64,000 bases of DNA from Chondrus crispus. Its lineage: Eukaryota; Rhodophyta; Florideophyceae; Gigartinales; Gigartinaceae. Of this stretch, positions 1 through 9,399 are shown piece by piece. The stretch is from positions 1-64,000 of the forward strand of contig NW_005179070.1 of the NCBI RefSeq assembly GCF_000350225.1, given 5' to 3'. The notes below the pieces were generated by a model. The model did not search any database. It worked only from the letters and a program-made list of their open reading frames with translations, and was not told the DNA's origin. The first letter of the stretch is position 1, and each line of letters opens with the position of its first letter. The position numbers and the translations under genes were made by a program.

Positions 1-2
1 CA

Positions 3-2247
3 GATAGCCCCACCGCCGACCCCTTGGCCCCCTCTCACAGCGCTTCCCTTCCACCATCCATGACAGACACATTCTCGCCCTCCCCTGAAAACCGACCATT
101 CCCCCTCCCGGACGCCTCACCCCTCCCCTTGCCGTCGGTCCACGAACTCCTTTCGACCCCGATTCGGCCCTCGGACATTTTCACTTCTATCCCTGGCCCT
201 TGCCTGCATAGCACGGTTCTACTTCTAATTCGCCTCGTGCGCGCTGCCACAGCAGCTAACACCCCCGACGCCACTCATCAAGCATTTATGCGCCTTCACA
301 TGCTGCCTACTGTTGTGCTCCGAAAAGCTTTCCGTGGAGAGCCCGGATGGCGTTCCTCGCGCGGTCAAATGCACGCCCTCCGTCTCCGCCTACGTAGGGC
401 AAGCACAGGTCGCGAATGGGGTACCTTGTGGCGAGAAGCCCTTCATGCTCACGAAGCACGGCGGGCATGGCAGCACACACACTCCAATCTCCCTTCGCCC
501 CACAGCTCTCGCGCCGCGCGAGCCGCCCGCGCCATGCGGCTAGCCTCCCAAGCCCAGTACGGGCGGGCGATGCGCACGTTCACCAACCCTCCTCTCGCCA
601 ACGTCAACGACACGGCCACGGTGGCAGCACTGCAAGCCCTTCACCCCAACCCTCCTGTCCCCGTCATGCCTCTGCCGCCCTCCGCACAACCACGGCCGCC
701 AGAGGTCTCGGAGCAATCCGTTCTCCGTGCCGTCAGGCGCCTCAATCCCAACTCAGCCGCCGGTCCAGACCGCATGTCGCCCAAGCTCCTGCACCTCCTT
801 GCCCACAGACAAATTAGTCCTGAAGCAGGAGTGACCGGCATCTCCGCGCTCACAAATCTCGTCAGCCGCCTGGCCCGTGGTTCCCTTCCGCCCTGCACCA
901 TCCCCCTTGTCAGTGCCGCAACTCTGCTGCCCCTACAGCCACGCCCGGCCAAAATTTGCCCAATTGCAATTGGACAAAGCATCCGTCGACTCGTCACGAA
1001 AGTCCTCCTCCCAGCCGCAATAGAGGATTGCTGTGACCACTTCGCCCCTGAACAATTAGCCAATGGTGTTCCGAACGGCATGGACGCTATCGCACGACGC
1101 CCGGATGCTACTTCGTCGGCATGGAAGGGACCCACACGACGTCATGGTGTCAATTGACGCCTCTAATGCCTTCAACCGTTCTCCCGCCAGAAAGTGCTGG
1201 ACCAGCTCCCAACCAGAGCACCCTCCCTGTCCCGCTTTCTTGACATGGTTTATGCACGCACCCCTCCCCCCTGATACTGCCCTCGTCCCCGCCCACCATG
1301 CTAGTCAGTGGAGAAGGGTCGCAACAGGGAGACCCTGCGAGCATGCTCCTCATCTCTCTCGCTCTTCAGCCTCTCGCCCGCCGCATCTCGCACGAATGTG
1401 ACGTTCTTATGAACCGCTGGTATGCAGATGACGGTACCATCATCGGCCGTATCGATGAAGTTGCCAAAGCTCTTAAAATCCTCAACACAGAAGGACCAAC
1501 CCACCAGTTCTTCCTCAACCCAGCTAAGACACGTGTCTTTTGGCCCAGCCTCTCCCCAGACCTCCTGCTTCCCCTCACCACTGTTGCCCCTTTGCACGTC
1601 ATCGAAGACGGCGGGTTGGAACTCCTCGGGGCCCCTATTGGGTCTGACTCGTTCATGACGCAGTACATCACCCGCAAACTGCAAAACTGCAATTCCGCCC
1701 TCGCCCACCTGGATCACATCCCAGAGGCCGCATACGCTTTCACTTACACCGGGTCTCCGCTTCCGCCTGTCGCATGCAGCATCTGTTCCGGCTGGTACCC
1801 CCGACCTTCGCCTTTTCGTTCGCACAGCAATTTGATAGAGATCAGCTGAAGGCATACGAGCGCTTCAATAGTGTTACTCTTTCACCGAGCCTGGCTGCTC
1901 AAGTCCGATTGCCGTTCGTTCATGGGGGACATGGCCTCACATCATTGGCCAATACTTCACACGCCTCTTACGCTGCAAGTCTCATCGACTCCGCCCCGGT
2001 ACGACTAAAGGGGCCCCAGTTTCCCAACCTCAGGCAATACCAGCGCTTTGCACGAACATCCTTGAGGGTGGTTCTCGGCAATTTACCTCCTTCCGTACAA
2101 CCACCTCACTTCTCCCTTACATCCTCGGATCTTGGCTGCCTTGAACCTACCGCACTTCTAGCGCGTCCTGAACTCATACATACCTTTTTAATTCAGGCGC
2201 AGCATAGCGCAGCGGCCAGCCGGTTCTGGGAGAAACCCCTTTGGTAA
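3..2247 (+). pseudogene. LINE reverse transcriptase remnant
   Basis: Fingers begin near 700 with a segment of the type NPNSAAGPDRMSPKLL, followed by IGQSIRRLVTK near 970-1000. After a frame change, VSIDASNAFN (about 1147-1176) is the first catalytic aspartate block. GSQQGDP lies at 1316-1336 and the catalytic YADD box at 1421-1432, followed by a thumb-like region with FVHGGHGLTSLA near 1917-1950. These are standard LINE RT motifs in order, so the identity is firm. At least three frame changes and the stop after 2247 show decay. The N-terminal 200 residues are proline-rich and not recognised. Confidence 0.82.
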
Positions 2248-2250
2248 TCT

Positions 2251-3098
2251 TCTCCCGACCCTCGTCAGCACAGTGCAGCTTCAATTCGTCGGAGGGTACG
2301 GTTTCGCTCTCTCCTCGCTCCTGGCGCGACATATTTCCTCACTGCCCACCCAGCTGCCACCTCCCGCATTCATAACGCCACCTGGTCAACCATGCTACGT
2401 CGTCATCTGGACGCTCGTATCACATTCGATTCTATCTCGCCGTTGCGCTGCGCACATTGTTCCAAGCCACTCGACCCTCGAGAGGATCACGCGACCATCT
2501 GTAGCCATGGCTTCGGACTTGTCCACAGACACAATACCGTCCGAAATGTCTTCGCACGACACGTGTTCCGTGGGGCTGGACTTGCATATTCTCTCGAGGT
2601 CCCTTTCCTGTTATCAAACTCTACTGCACGACCGGCCGATATCCTCGTTCAACCGTCCCCCCTGGCCCAGGGCTCCCTTGTGACAAACCTACGGCCTACG
2701 ACGTCACAATCTGCAGTCCATTCCGCAGGGGCATGATGTATCCCGCTGCCCGCCAATCTGCAGGAGCTGCAGAAGCAGCTGACGTTCGCAAGCGTCAGGC
2801 CCTCGAGCGGACTATTGGATCCACCCTGCTCATTGACGATCACCATCCTCCGCCACCCCTAGACTGGCACTTTCAGCCACTCTCGTTTGACACTCTAGGC
2901 GCCCCCTCACAGTCTACACTGCATGTCATCCATGAACACGCGAAGCTAATAGCACTTCGGAGCTCTTGCACCATTGCCTCCGCTCAAGCCCGCATCCACC
3001 AACGCCTGAGCTTCGCCATCTGGTCCACTGTCGCTGCTGCGATCCTTTCTCGCCTACCGACACACGTCGCGGACATCTCATATCCGATCGAAGTGTAA
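2251..3098 (+). pseudogene. LINE C-terminal zinc motif and restriction-like endonuclease remnant
   Basis: A CAHC pair at 2449-2460 followed by DHATICSHG gives a C-x2-C...H-x3-C zinc motif. Downstream come RHNTVRN, an acidic LEVPF, the RPAD box at 2629-2640, and in the next frame YDVTICSPF with DVT at 2700-2708. RPAD followed some 20 residues later by DVT is the PD-(D/E)XK-type core of restriction-like endonucleases in R2/CRE LINEs, which cut the target DNA for target-primed reverse transcription. One frame change separates the two halves of the active site. The tail to 3098 is alanine-rich and helical. Family assignment is from motifs only. Confidence 0.7.
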
Positions 3099-3171
3099 CT
3101 CAGCTTCCTATCCGCTATTGTATCTGTAAGCGCACCCCTGATGCATTGATAAAATTACCCCCCCCCCCTGT

Positions 3172-3587
3172 TTCCGACCTTCCCTCTCATGCCTAGCTTC
3201 CAAAAAGGCTCTTTTCGCAGACCTCAAATGTGATAAAGCATTGCTCACATCGCACTCCACATCCAGACTCTGCAAAGATCCACACAACCTTGCCAGAGAA
3301 GGAGATGACTACGTCGTCTGTGACATGTGGCACGACCCGAGTTCTGCTAATCTTGAGCGGCACTAATCCGAGGGTGGCAGTGACAAAAACGGCACTATTG
3401 CGCGTCCCCCATGTACTGTAATTTCATGAATATTTTGAAATTTGAAAACCACGAGGACGTCCAATCACGCATTGGGAGTACAGTAGCTATGTAGCGGAAC
3501 TCTGCTTTGCTAACACGGCGGTGTCTGTGACGAGCATGGATTTGCGGCGGTAAAGTCTCTGTGGTGTTTTCGACGAGAAGCACGCTA
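3172..3587 (+). other. 5' flank of kinase copy 1
   Basis: This non-coding stretch is nearly identical to 10553-10978. The part from about 3420 (text TGAATATTTTGAAATTTG) is also kept before copy 3. It should hold the kinase promoter, but I see no clear TATA box. A 63-codon ORF at 3230-3421 is kept in copies 1 and 2, but only because the DNA is almost identical. Confidence 0.5.
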
Positions 3588-5006
3588 ATGTCCTGGCGAA
3601 GAACAATCTATCGTGTTTTGATATGTCAACCGGACAAACAACGCTTCTTGATGCGTGTGGAGGGTGGCGAGTGGGACTTGCCGTACTTCATCCGTGAAGA
3701 CTCCTGTCATTCAGACGTGCGATCCATCACTTCTTCTGTTCAAGAGATTTTTGGTATAGATGAGTCCGTGCAGGGTTTTGTTGTGATGGCCGAACTGCTT
3801 GGCGATTTCTGCGCGTACTTTCCTGAGACTGTTGAGAAGGAGCGCCGTATACGACCGTCCAAAATGCTGCTGTTGGAAAACTTGCAAGAGATTCCGGAGC
3901 TGCCATGCGGTTGGGAATGGCAGGATGTCGAGTTCCTTCGAGCGCATGATAGCTCCTTTTCTCGCGACACGGACTCGGATGTGGACGTCTGCGGTCCGAA
4001 AATTGTAAAGAGAATCACAAAATTTCTGGAGAAAGATCTCACAAGCATGACAACTTTGTGGCAGCCGCGGTTTCGGTATGGCTGGCATGAGAAGGCTTTA
4101 ACGTGGATGAAAGCTGTCATCGCATCGGATGGAGGCGAGGTAGGCGGTGAATTCAGACAATACCGATTCGACCCCGCATGCACCATTTTGACGGTGGAAA
4201 CAAACATTGGTAAGTATTATCTTAAAGGTACGGATCCGGGATCCGGAGAGATGGATATGACAGCATGTGCTAGCAAAGTGATGCCGGATCGAACGTTAGA
4301 CGTGGTTTCCGTATCGAATGAACTACAAAGCGTGATTTCGAGGGAGTTGAATGTTTTGAAAGATTGCGATGAGAGCATTACCAAGAAGGAATGCCTGAGA
4401 TTTTTAGGAAGACTTCAGTTGGACTCGTTGCATCATTTAGAGAAGCTCAAAGCCGGGGGATTCCAGGTTCTTGGGCCGCGAGAACTGTGCAATGCAGTGG
4501 ATTCTTGGACTGTGGACGAAGATCTAATTGAAGGTAACACATACCTCATGGAGCTATATGCTGAATTGGCACCGGAACTGAAAGCAGAGATTGAACGATT
4601 GCAGGAATACAACATACCGCTTACTCTCACACATGGGGATTTTGCCAGTCGGAACCTAGGTATGAAGAGAGGACGAGACGGGTCGCAACAGCTTGTTGTA
4701 TTTGATTGGCAATTCGCTGCAATATCACACCCATTCTTTGACTTGCAAGAAATACACGAGGAGCAAGACATCTCTGAAGAAGAGAGGCGGTGCTATCTAG
4801 AGATGTGGAGGGAATACGAGCCAGTGGAGCGATGTGAGGAACTGTACGAGATCGCGCACCGACTGGGATGGCTCCTGAAGCTTCACGGAATCGCACGAGC
4901 TAACAACACCGAGCGACCAGCATTACATTCGGAATGGTCAGAAGCGTTTGGTGAGGCTGTGATGAGAATGCATCCGCATATACAGGACAAAATCTTGTTC
5001 AAATGA
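3588..5006 (+). CDS. Aminoglycoside-phosphotransferase-like kinase, copy 1
   Basis: 472 residues from ATG 3588; the frame is open a further 27 bp upstream but only from a GTG. The C-terminal half has the APH/choline-kinase signature: LTHGDFASRNLG gives catalytic loop H349-x-D351 with N356, and VVFDWQFA gives metal-binding D373, followed by HPFFDL. Just before, RYGWHEKALTWM and ILTVETNIGKYYLKG resemble the N-lobe of bacterial phosphotransferase-like proteins. The first 130 residues (RVLICQPDKQRFLM...WDLPYFIRED) look loosely Nudix-like; that is weak. Such kinases phosphorylate small molecules, but the substrate cannot be read from sequence. It is probably cytosolic, with no signal peptide or membrane span. 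It converges on the Cys-rich ORF at 5432-5683. Confidence 0.8.
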   Translation: MSWRRTIYRVLICQPDKQRFLMRVEGGEWDLPYFIREDSCHSDVRSITSSVQEIFGIDESVQGFVVMAELLGDFCAYFPETVEKERRIRPSKMLLLENLQEIPELPCGWEWQDVEFLRAHDSSFSRDTDSDVDVCGPKIVKRITKFLEKDLTSMTTLWQPRFRYGWHEKALTWMKAVIASDGGEVGGEFRQYRFDPACTILTVETNIGKYYLKGTDPGSGEMDMTACASKVMPDRTLDVVSVSNELQSVISRELNVLKDCDESITKKECLRFLGRLQLDSLHHLEKLKAGGFQVLGPRELCNAVDSWTVDEDLIEGNTYLMELYAELAPELKAEIERLQEYNIPLTLTHGDFASRNLGMKRGRDGSQQLVVFDWQFAAISHPFFDLQEIHEEQDISEEERRCYLEMWREYEPVERCEELYEIAHRLGWLLKLHGIARANNTERPALHSEWSEAFGEAVMRMHPHIQDKILFK

Positions 5007-5431
5007 GCAATCCCCGCGTTGTGTACAAGGTTTGGTGTGATGCGGCTTTGGGGGTAGGGAGTACAACAGTTGAACGATTCGTGCACTCATCTGGCTCACT
5101 GACATACACACTGACATCTGCCACACGTTAAAACTTACGGATTGTTGCAATATCTACATCACCTTGGGGATGTAATCTTTCTACCGATTGACATTGCTAA
5201 ATTGATTCCCCTGTCTGCTGAAGTCGTTCGAGTCGAACAACAGTGGAATTCAACACAAATTAAGCCCGTGGCCAGGGTGCACATCTTCGAAAGACAAAAG
5301 TGATTTTTATTGAGGGGTAAGGTGCAGATTGCACATTCCAAGACAGACACTACTTGATCGCGTGCTACTTTTCACGTTTGGCGGCCCTTTGCTTATCAGT
5401 CTGGAGGGAAGGAGAGAAGTTTTGAGAACTA
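5007..5431. other. Convergent 3' flank between kinase copy 1 and Cys-rich ORF
   Basis: No coding signal. It contains the 3' untranslated parts of both convergent genes, including a minus-strand AATAAA at 5306-5311. It is mostly conserved in units 1 and 2; unit 3 lost about 300 bp here. Confidence 0.5.
5306..5311 (-). terminator. Candidate poly(A) signal of Cys-rich gene, copy 1
   Basis: AATAAA on the minus strand, about 120 bp beyond the stop of the Cys-rich ORF. The same hexamer lies at the matching place in unit 2 (12685-12690). Confidence 0.4.
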
Positions 5432-5683
5432 TTACGTGAGCCTCGAGCGGACCAACGGGTTGCGGCATTGATTGCATGTCAAGCAGTTACGGGTACAGCC
5501 TGTGCAGAATGCAACCATCCTTTTCTGAATGCATGCATTCCTGTCACACTTCCGAATGATGTGGTGGTTCGGGTGATGTCCACACCTCTTGCACTTGTCA
5601 GTTTTGACGTCAAACACACTTGACAACGAAACCCCGGATCTTGGACAGATCAAAGTCGGGTCGGTGTGCGGGTGTGGCGGCAT
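5432..5683 (-). CDS. Small cysteine-rich putative zinc-binding protein, copy 1
   Basis: An 83-residue ORF starting with ATG at 5683. The family is not recognised. Its second half is dense in Cys and His: CKRCGHHPNHHIIRKC, then C-x4-C, then CTGCTRNCLTCNQC, four or five pairs that could bind two zinc ions. The protein is present in units 1 and 2 with the Cys/His layout largely kept while other residues drift, and as a remnant in unit 3. A minus-strand TATA-like box lies about 230 bp upstream (5911-5924) and an AATAAA downstream (5306-5311), which together outline a short transcription unit. It is convergent with the kinase. No function is claimed. Confidence 0.55.
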   Translation of the reverse strand: MPPHPHTDPTLICPRSGVSLSSVFDVKTDKCKRCGHHPNHHIIRKCDRNACIQKRMVAFCTGCTRNCLTCNQCRNPLVRSRLT

Positions 5684-6411
5684 GAGACACTAAGTGGTTC
5701 AGCGCCTGCGTCGTGAGCTCGGGCCCGCTTGATACGGGTTGAGGGGGAGAGTGAATAACTTGAAAGCGAGACTTTGTTGGGTGTTGGTTTGGGGTCCGGG
5801 TGTTATGGTAAATGGTTGTGAACAAGAAGGATCGTCTCGAGAGGATAGGAGCGGCGAGAGGAGAGTGAGTAGCGGATACCCCCAGGGAGTCAGAGGGACC
5901 CCGGACTTGAGCCTTATATTTATTCGCCGCCGCGGACAGACGGCAGACTGATACTGAACTGCGGTTGGCACTCCTGTGCATTATTTAGGTCGGCGGCGAC
6001 GGGCGCTCTGTGGCCTCGCGCCCTCCGGGTTGTCGGAATATAGCAAAGTCAAGAGTCGTTCTCTACTTTGCTGGCCTCTCGGCGTTCGGCCGAGGTCCCG
6101 GCGCTGGCGGCCCCTGCCGCCACAGCAGCCGCAGGGCCTAATGGGTGTGACGATGGAGGGCGGTGTCGGACGAAACTATGTAATGACCACTACGTGGTCT
6201 CGGCGTTAGCTGGGATCTATAATGGTGAGCGCGATCTGGTAGCCCGAGTAACCTTTCTCTAACTCTCTTTTACTTGTCTCGGGACCAGATCGACACAGGA
6301 GACTGTCCCCGTCGCAAACGATTAAAAATGGTCATTGCTTGACAATTACAAGTACTTTTTCCTTTTAATATTGACGTTTTTGTCCGATGTCTAGAGCACC
6401 CCCCTTTTTAC
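5684..6411. other. Unit 1 spacer, part 1
   Basis: This is the 5' flank of the minus-strand Cys-rich gene followed by a GC-rich stretch (5960-6260) with no supported gene. From about 6290 it matches unit 2 again (14145-14265), including a polypyrimidine CCCCCCTTTTTA. Confidence 0.45.
5911..5924 (-). promoter_or_regulatory. TATA-like element of Cys-rich gene, copy 1
   Basis: The minus strand reads AATAAATATAAGGC, about 230 bp upstream of ATG 5683. It is identical in unit 2 at 13299-13312 and absent from the degraded unit 3. Confidence 0.4.
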
Positions 6412-7600
6412 AATAGTAGTATTGTCAACATGTAATTTACCTGTAGGGGTTGTCTACTGGCTACGAGTGCAGACACGAGTGCAGACACGCTCCGAGTGCA
6501 GACGTGCAGACATATCGCAGACACGAGGCAGCGTGTCTGCGCGAAGTAGCCAGGACGACAAGTACAAGTTGTAGGGGTAGGGGTTGTACCGGCTGCTACC
6601 GCAACTGTCAGCCATGCTAATTACAGTGGGTTCGAGTAAATTTGTTGGATTGATTATTGTCTGCGGCAAAGAAACAAAAACGCAAATAAGGTACCGGTGC
6701 GGTAACTTCTTGACGGTATTGTTGTGTTTTCTCCAATCTTTTGTAAAGACGATCATAACTTTCACAAACTTGGGTTGTTTATTTTCTGTTTTTTCTCTTT
6801 GTCCTGTGGTGCAGACATTTTCGGCAATAGTGCCAGACATCCGCAATTTTTGCACTGCGCTCAACCCCACCAAGCCCTTTTGAGTTTGCCCCCGTTTGTC
6901 CCCGCTGGCACGGTGCGTATGTCTCCTCAGCCGGTGGACAACATCGAGTAGTGCACCCCCCATGCAAGGTTCCAGCAGCATGCAATACTCCCATCTTGCA
7001 CTAATGAATGGGGTCACACAAAATACTCATTTACAAGCGTCTGGCGCCTCTTGGAACGACTCTGCCCAGCGTGTGCAAGTCAGCAACGCGCGTTTTGCAC
7101 GGTGCAAATGACGAACTGCATCCTCGCTACTGTATGTCGGAAATGTTGATCCGTTTATTATTGTTGGGCGTCATCGGCTGTGTCGACTTGATCCCTGTCT
7201 TGGACAGCTGTCTAACAGCAATGCAAGGCATGAGGACCTGTGTTCACCGAGAAACCCGCCTGTTAAGACCCGCCCTGAGGGCGTGTCTTAACAGGTGGGT
7301 TTTTGCTTTGCCTTGCCCAGTTTTGCCAGGAATACTTTTAAATGCTTCTTAAAAGCCCTTGCTTTTCTTAAACACATAAATTAAAACGTAGGAGCCACTC
7401 ATAGCACGCCAAATCACTCGTGGAATTTCTCAATTCGGCATTATTGCGTGTGAACCAAGAGATCCGGATGCCGGGGTCCCCCTGACCGCGGGGGGCCGCC
7501 GGCGCCGGTATATTTACCAACTCTATGTCCTATCGTACGTCTATAAATAAGGCTATGCCTTATTTGAGTCTTTGTCTGTGTGGAATCACATTGCGCGAGT
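6412..7600. other. Unit-1-specific insertion of about 1.2 kb, unclassified
   Basis: Units 1 and 2 align up to CCCCCCTTTTTA (6411 and 14265) and again from CTGTAGTGTC/CTGTAGTAGTGTC to ACCGTTGAGTAGCC. The block between exists only in unit 1. Its right end carries TATAAATAAGG near 7541 inside a short inverted repeat (AAATAAGGC/GCCTTATTT), followed by GC-rich text, like a pol II promoter or solo LTR edge. I could not fix its ends or a target duplication. ORFs of 60-190 codons inside it show no domain. Confidence 0.4.
7254..7300. repeat. Strong hairpin, 22-bp arms
   Basis: The left arm 7254-7275 and right arm 7279-7300 are reverse complements with two mismatches and a TGA loop. It lies inside the unit-1-specific insertion. 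Confidence 0.75.
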
Positions 7601-7668
7601 CCTCTCTGTAGTGTCCAATAGATCTATTGGACCGTTGAGTAGCCAATCATCGCGCACGAGTTGGGAGT

Positions 7669-7762
7669 GTTCAGCGTGGCGATGTTCAGCATGACGATGT
7701 TCATCATGACGGTGTTCAGCGTGGTGATGGTCAGCGTGTGGCGATGGTCAGCGTGGCGATGA
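7669..7762 (+). repeat. 15-bp minisatellite at the head of WD40 copy 1
   Basis: About six degenerate copies of GTTCAGCGTGGCGAT. The word encodes SVAM, the start of a WD-repeat strand, so the array looks like local expansion of a WD40 coding piece. Confidence 0.65.
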
Positions 7763-9040
7763 ATCGCGACGGCAGTCGGCTTTTATCAGGATCGTGCGAT
7801 GATACAGTGCGGCTGTGGGACGCGCAGACGGGGTCGCATATTGGGGCCAACGATGCGTGCGCACACGCTTTTTGGTGTACAGCGTGGCAATGAGTGAAGA
7901 CGGGAGACGAGCCATGTCGGCGTCGCGCAGGGAGACGCTCATTCGGGACCCGGAGACGGGGAAACAACTCGGCGACCCTATTCACGACTGGGCACATCCG
8001 GTCAAGGTCATAATGAATGCCGACGGGACATGAGCTCTGTCCGGGATACATAGTGACAGGGTGCTTAAAGCGTGGAATCAGCAGTGCCCAGGCACTCTGG
8101 TTATGCAAATGAGCACTTGGAGTTGGGGGAGGCAGAAAAGGGAAGGTGAATCGGTCGGGTCACGGGGCACAAAGGACGTGTCTCGAGCGTTGCGATGAGT
8201 GAAGATGGGAGGCGTTTCGTATCGGGAGGTGCGGACAGCACGGTGAAGTTGTAGAACACGAGGACGCAGAAGGAATTGGAAAATGGGATGGATGGGAACG
8301 TTGCGCAAGTGGAGAGGGTTGGGATGAGTGGGGATGGGAAAACGGCGGTGGCAGGATGGGGCGATGGATCTATACGAAGGATGGATGTGGAGACGGGACA
8401 GCAAGTTGGAGAGGGGATGGGTAGAACAAAATGAGGTGTGATGCGTTTGGGAGTGAGCGAAGACGGTAAGAGAGCGATTTCGGGTTGGCGGAACGGCAGG
8501 ATGCGGGTGTGGGACCTGGGAGAGATGGGAAAGATAACAGAGGTGCTACCGGGCCATGACGACTGGGTGCGGAGTGTTGCGATGAATGAGGACAGAAGCC
8601 GAGGAGTTTCTGGGTCATATGACAAGACTGTGTGTAGGTGGGACGTGGAAAGCGGACGGCAAGTGAGGAAAGCAATGGTCGGGCATTCCCGTTATATAAA
8701 TTGCGAAACGCTCAGCGCGAACGACAGGTATGCAGCCTCGGGCTCAGAAGACAAGACGGTGCGGGCGTGGGACGTGGAGAGCGGGATGGAACACGAGTGT
8801 GGTGTGGAGTGTTGCGATGAGCGCAGATGGACACCGGGCAGTGTCTGGATCGTTTGATACAACGGCTCGCGTATGGGACTTGGAGAGTGGTGGGCATGTG
8901 GGTCCTGAGCCACATGCCAGGCTCTATCGGGACACTCGGGACAGGTGGGGCGTGTGTCAATGAATGAAGACGGGACATGGGTTGTGTCATCGGACTTGAA
9001 GGCGATACGAGTTTGGGACGTGGAGGGCGGGGGCTGCACG
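7738..9040 (+). pseudogene. WD40-repeat protein remnant, copy 1
   Basis: Around eight WD repeats of about 43 codons are visible on the plus strand: SRLLSGSCDDTVRLWDAQTG near 7775, VSSVAMSEDGRR near 8180, WVRSVAMNEDRSRGVSGS near 8565, TVRAWDVESG near 8760, AVSGSFDTTARVWDLESG near 8840 and AIRVWDVEGG near 9003. WD40 blades form propellers for protein binding. The frame is interrupted repeatedly (for example the stop in GTGAAGTTGTAG near 8250) and no open run exceeds 140 codons, so it is a pseudogene. No N-terminal effector or NB-ARC/NACHT domain is seen upstream. Confidence 0.75.
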
Positions 9041-9297
9041 CAAGTGGTGAGTGTCGACAGAGCAGGGTGGGCAGCAGCGTGTGAGGGGTATTTGGGGAAC
9101 GGGGAAGGGAGAGGAGAGAGGAGGGAGCGGCACGAAGGGGAGGGGAGAAGCTGGACATGTCGGAGAGGAGGGATGCAATTTTGCAACGGCGAAAGGGCGA
9201 GGAGGGCGAGTCGGGGTGCACTTTGGCGCTGGATGCGCCTGACACATGTGTGTGCAGTGCAGTGCATGGGAATCACGACAGCGATATATTGAGGGCC

Positions 9298-9399
9298 GGG
9301 AGTCAAGTCGAGGGGGCAGACGCCGACGGGTGGGAGTCAAGTCGAGGGGGCAGACGCCGACGGGTGGGAGTCAAGTCGAGGGGGTGGACGTCAACGGGT
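9298..9399 (+). repeat. 34-bp tandem repeat, three copies
   Basis: Units at 9298-9331, 9332-9365 and 9366-9399; the first two are identical and the third has a few changes. The matching site in unit 2 (15987-16054) has two copies. Confidence 0.9.

Larger units (their letters stand above)
1..3171 (+). mobile_element. LINE-type non-LTR retrotransposon, 3' part, decayed
   Basis: The segment reads as reverse transcriptase, then a Cys/His motif, then a restriction-like endonuclease, the order of R2/CRE-type early-branching LINEs. Coding is open from the left window edge, so the 5' part is missing. The reading frame moves several times (frame 3 to about 1150, frame 1 to about 1290, frame 2 to about 1800, frame 1 to about 2650 with a stop at 2248, then frame 3 to 3098), so it cannot make one protein. 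A short tail ending in a C-run (about 3160) precedes the start of the host tandem unit at 3172, where homology with base 10553 begins. No target duplication could be assigned. Confidence 0.8.

Noticed and set aside
3230-3421. 63-codon ORF repeated at 10614-10805
   Set aside because: Conserved only because the flanking DNA is nearly identical; no domain, and it is missing before kinase copy 3.
6454-7017. 187-codon minus-strand ORF in the unit-1-specific block
   Set aside because: No recognisable motif and not present in the other units.
7254-7300. Bacterial-type terminator reading of the hairpin plus T-run
   Set aside because: The window is eukaryotic; it is better explained as a fold-back repeat.
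8692-9306. 204-codon and 177-codon minus-strand ORFs across the WD40 region, also in unit 2
   Set aside because: They mirror the WD40 coding strand in two overlapping frames and have no domain; shadows of repeat-rich DNA.
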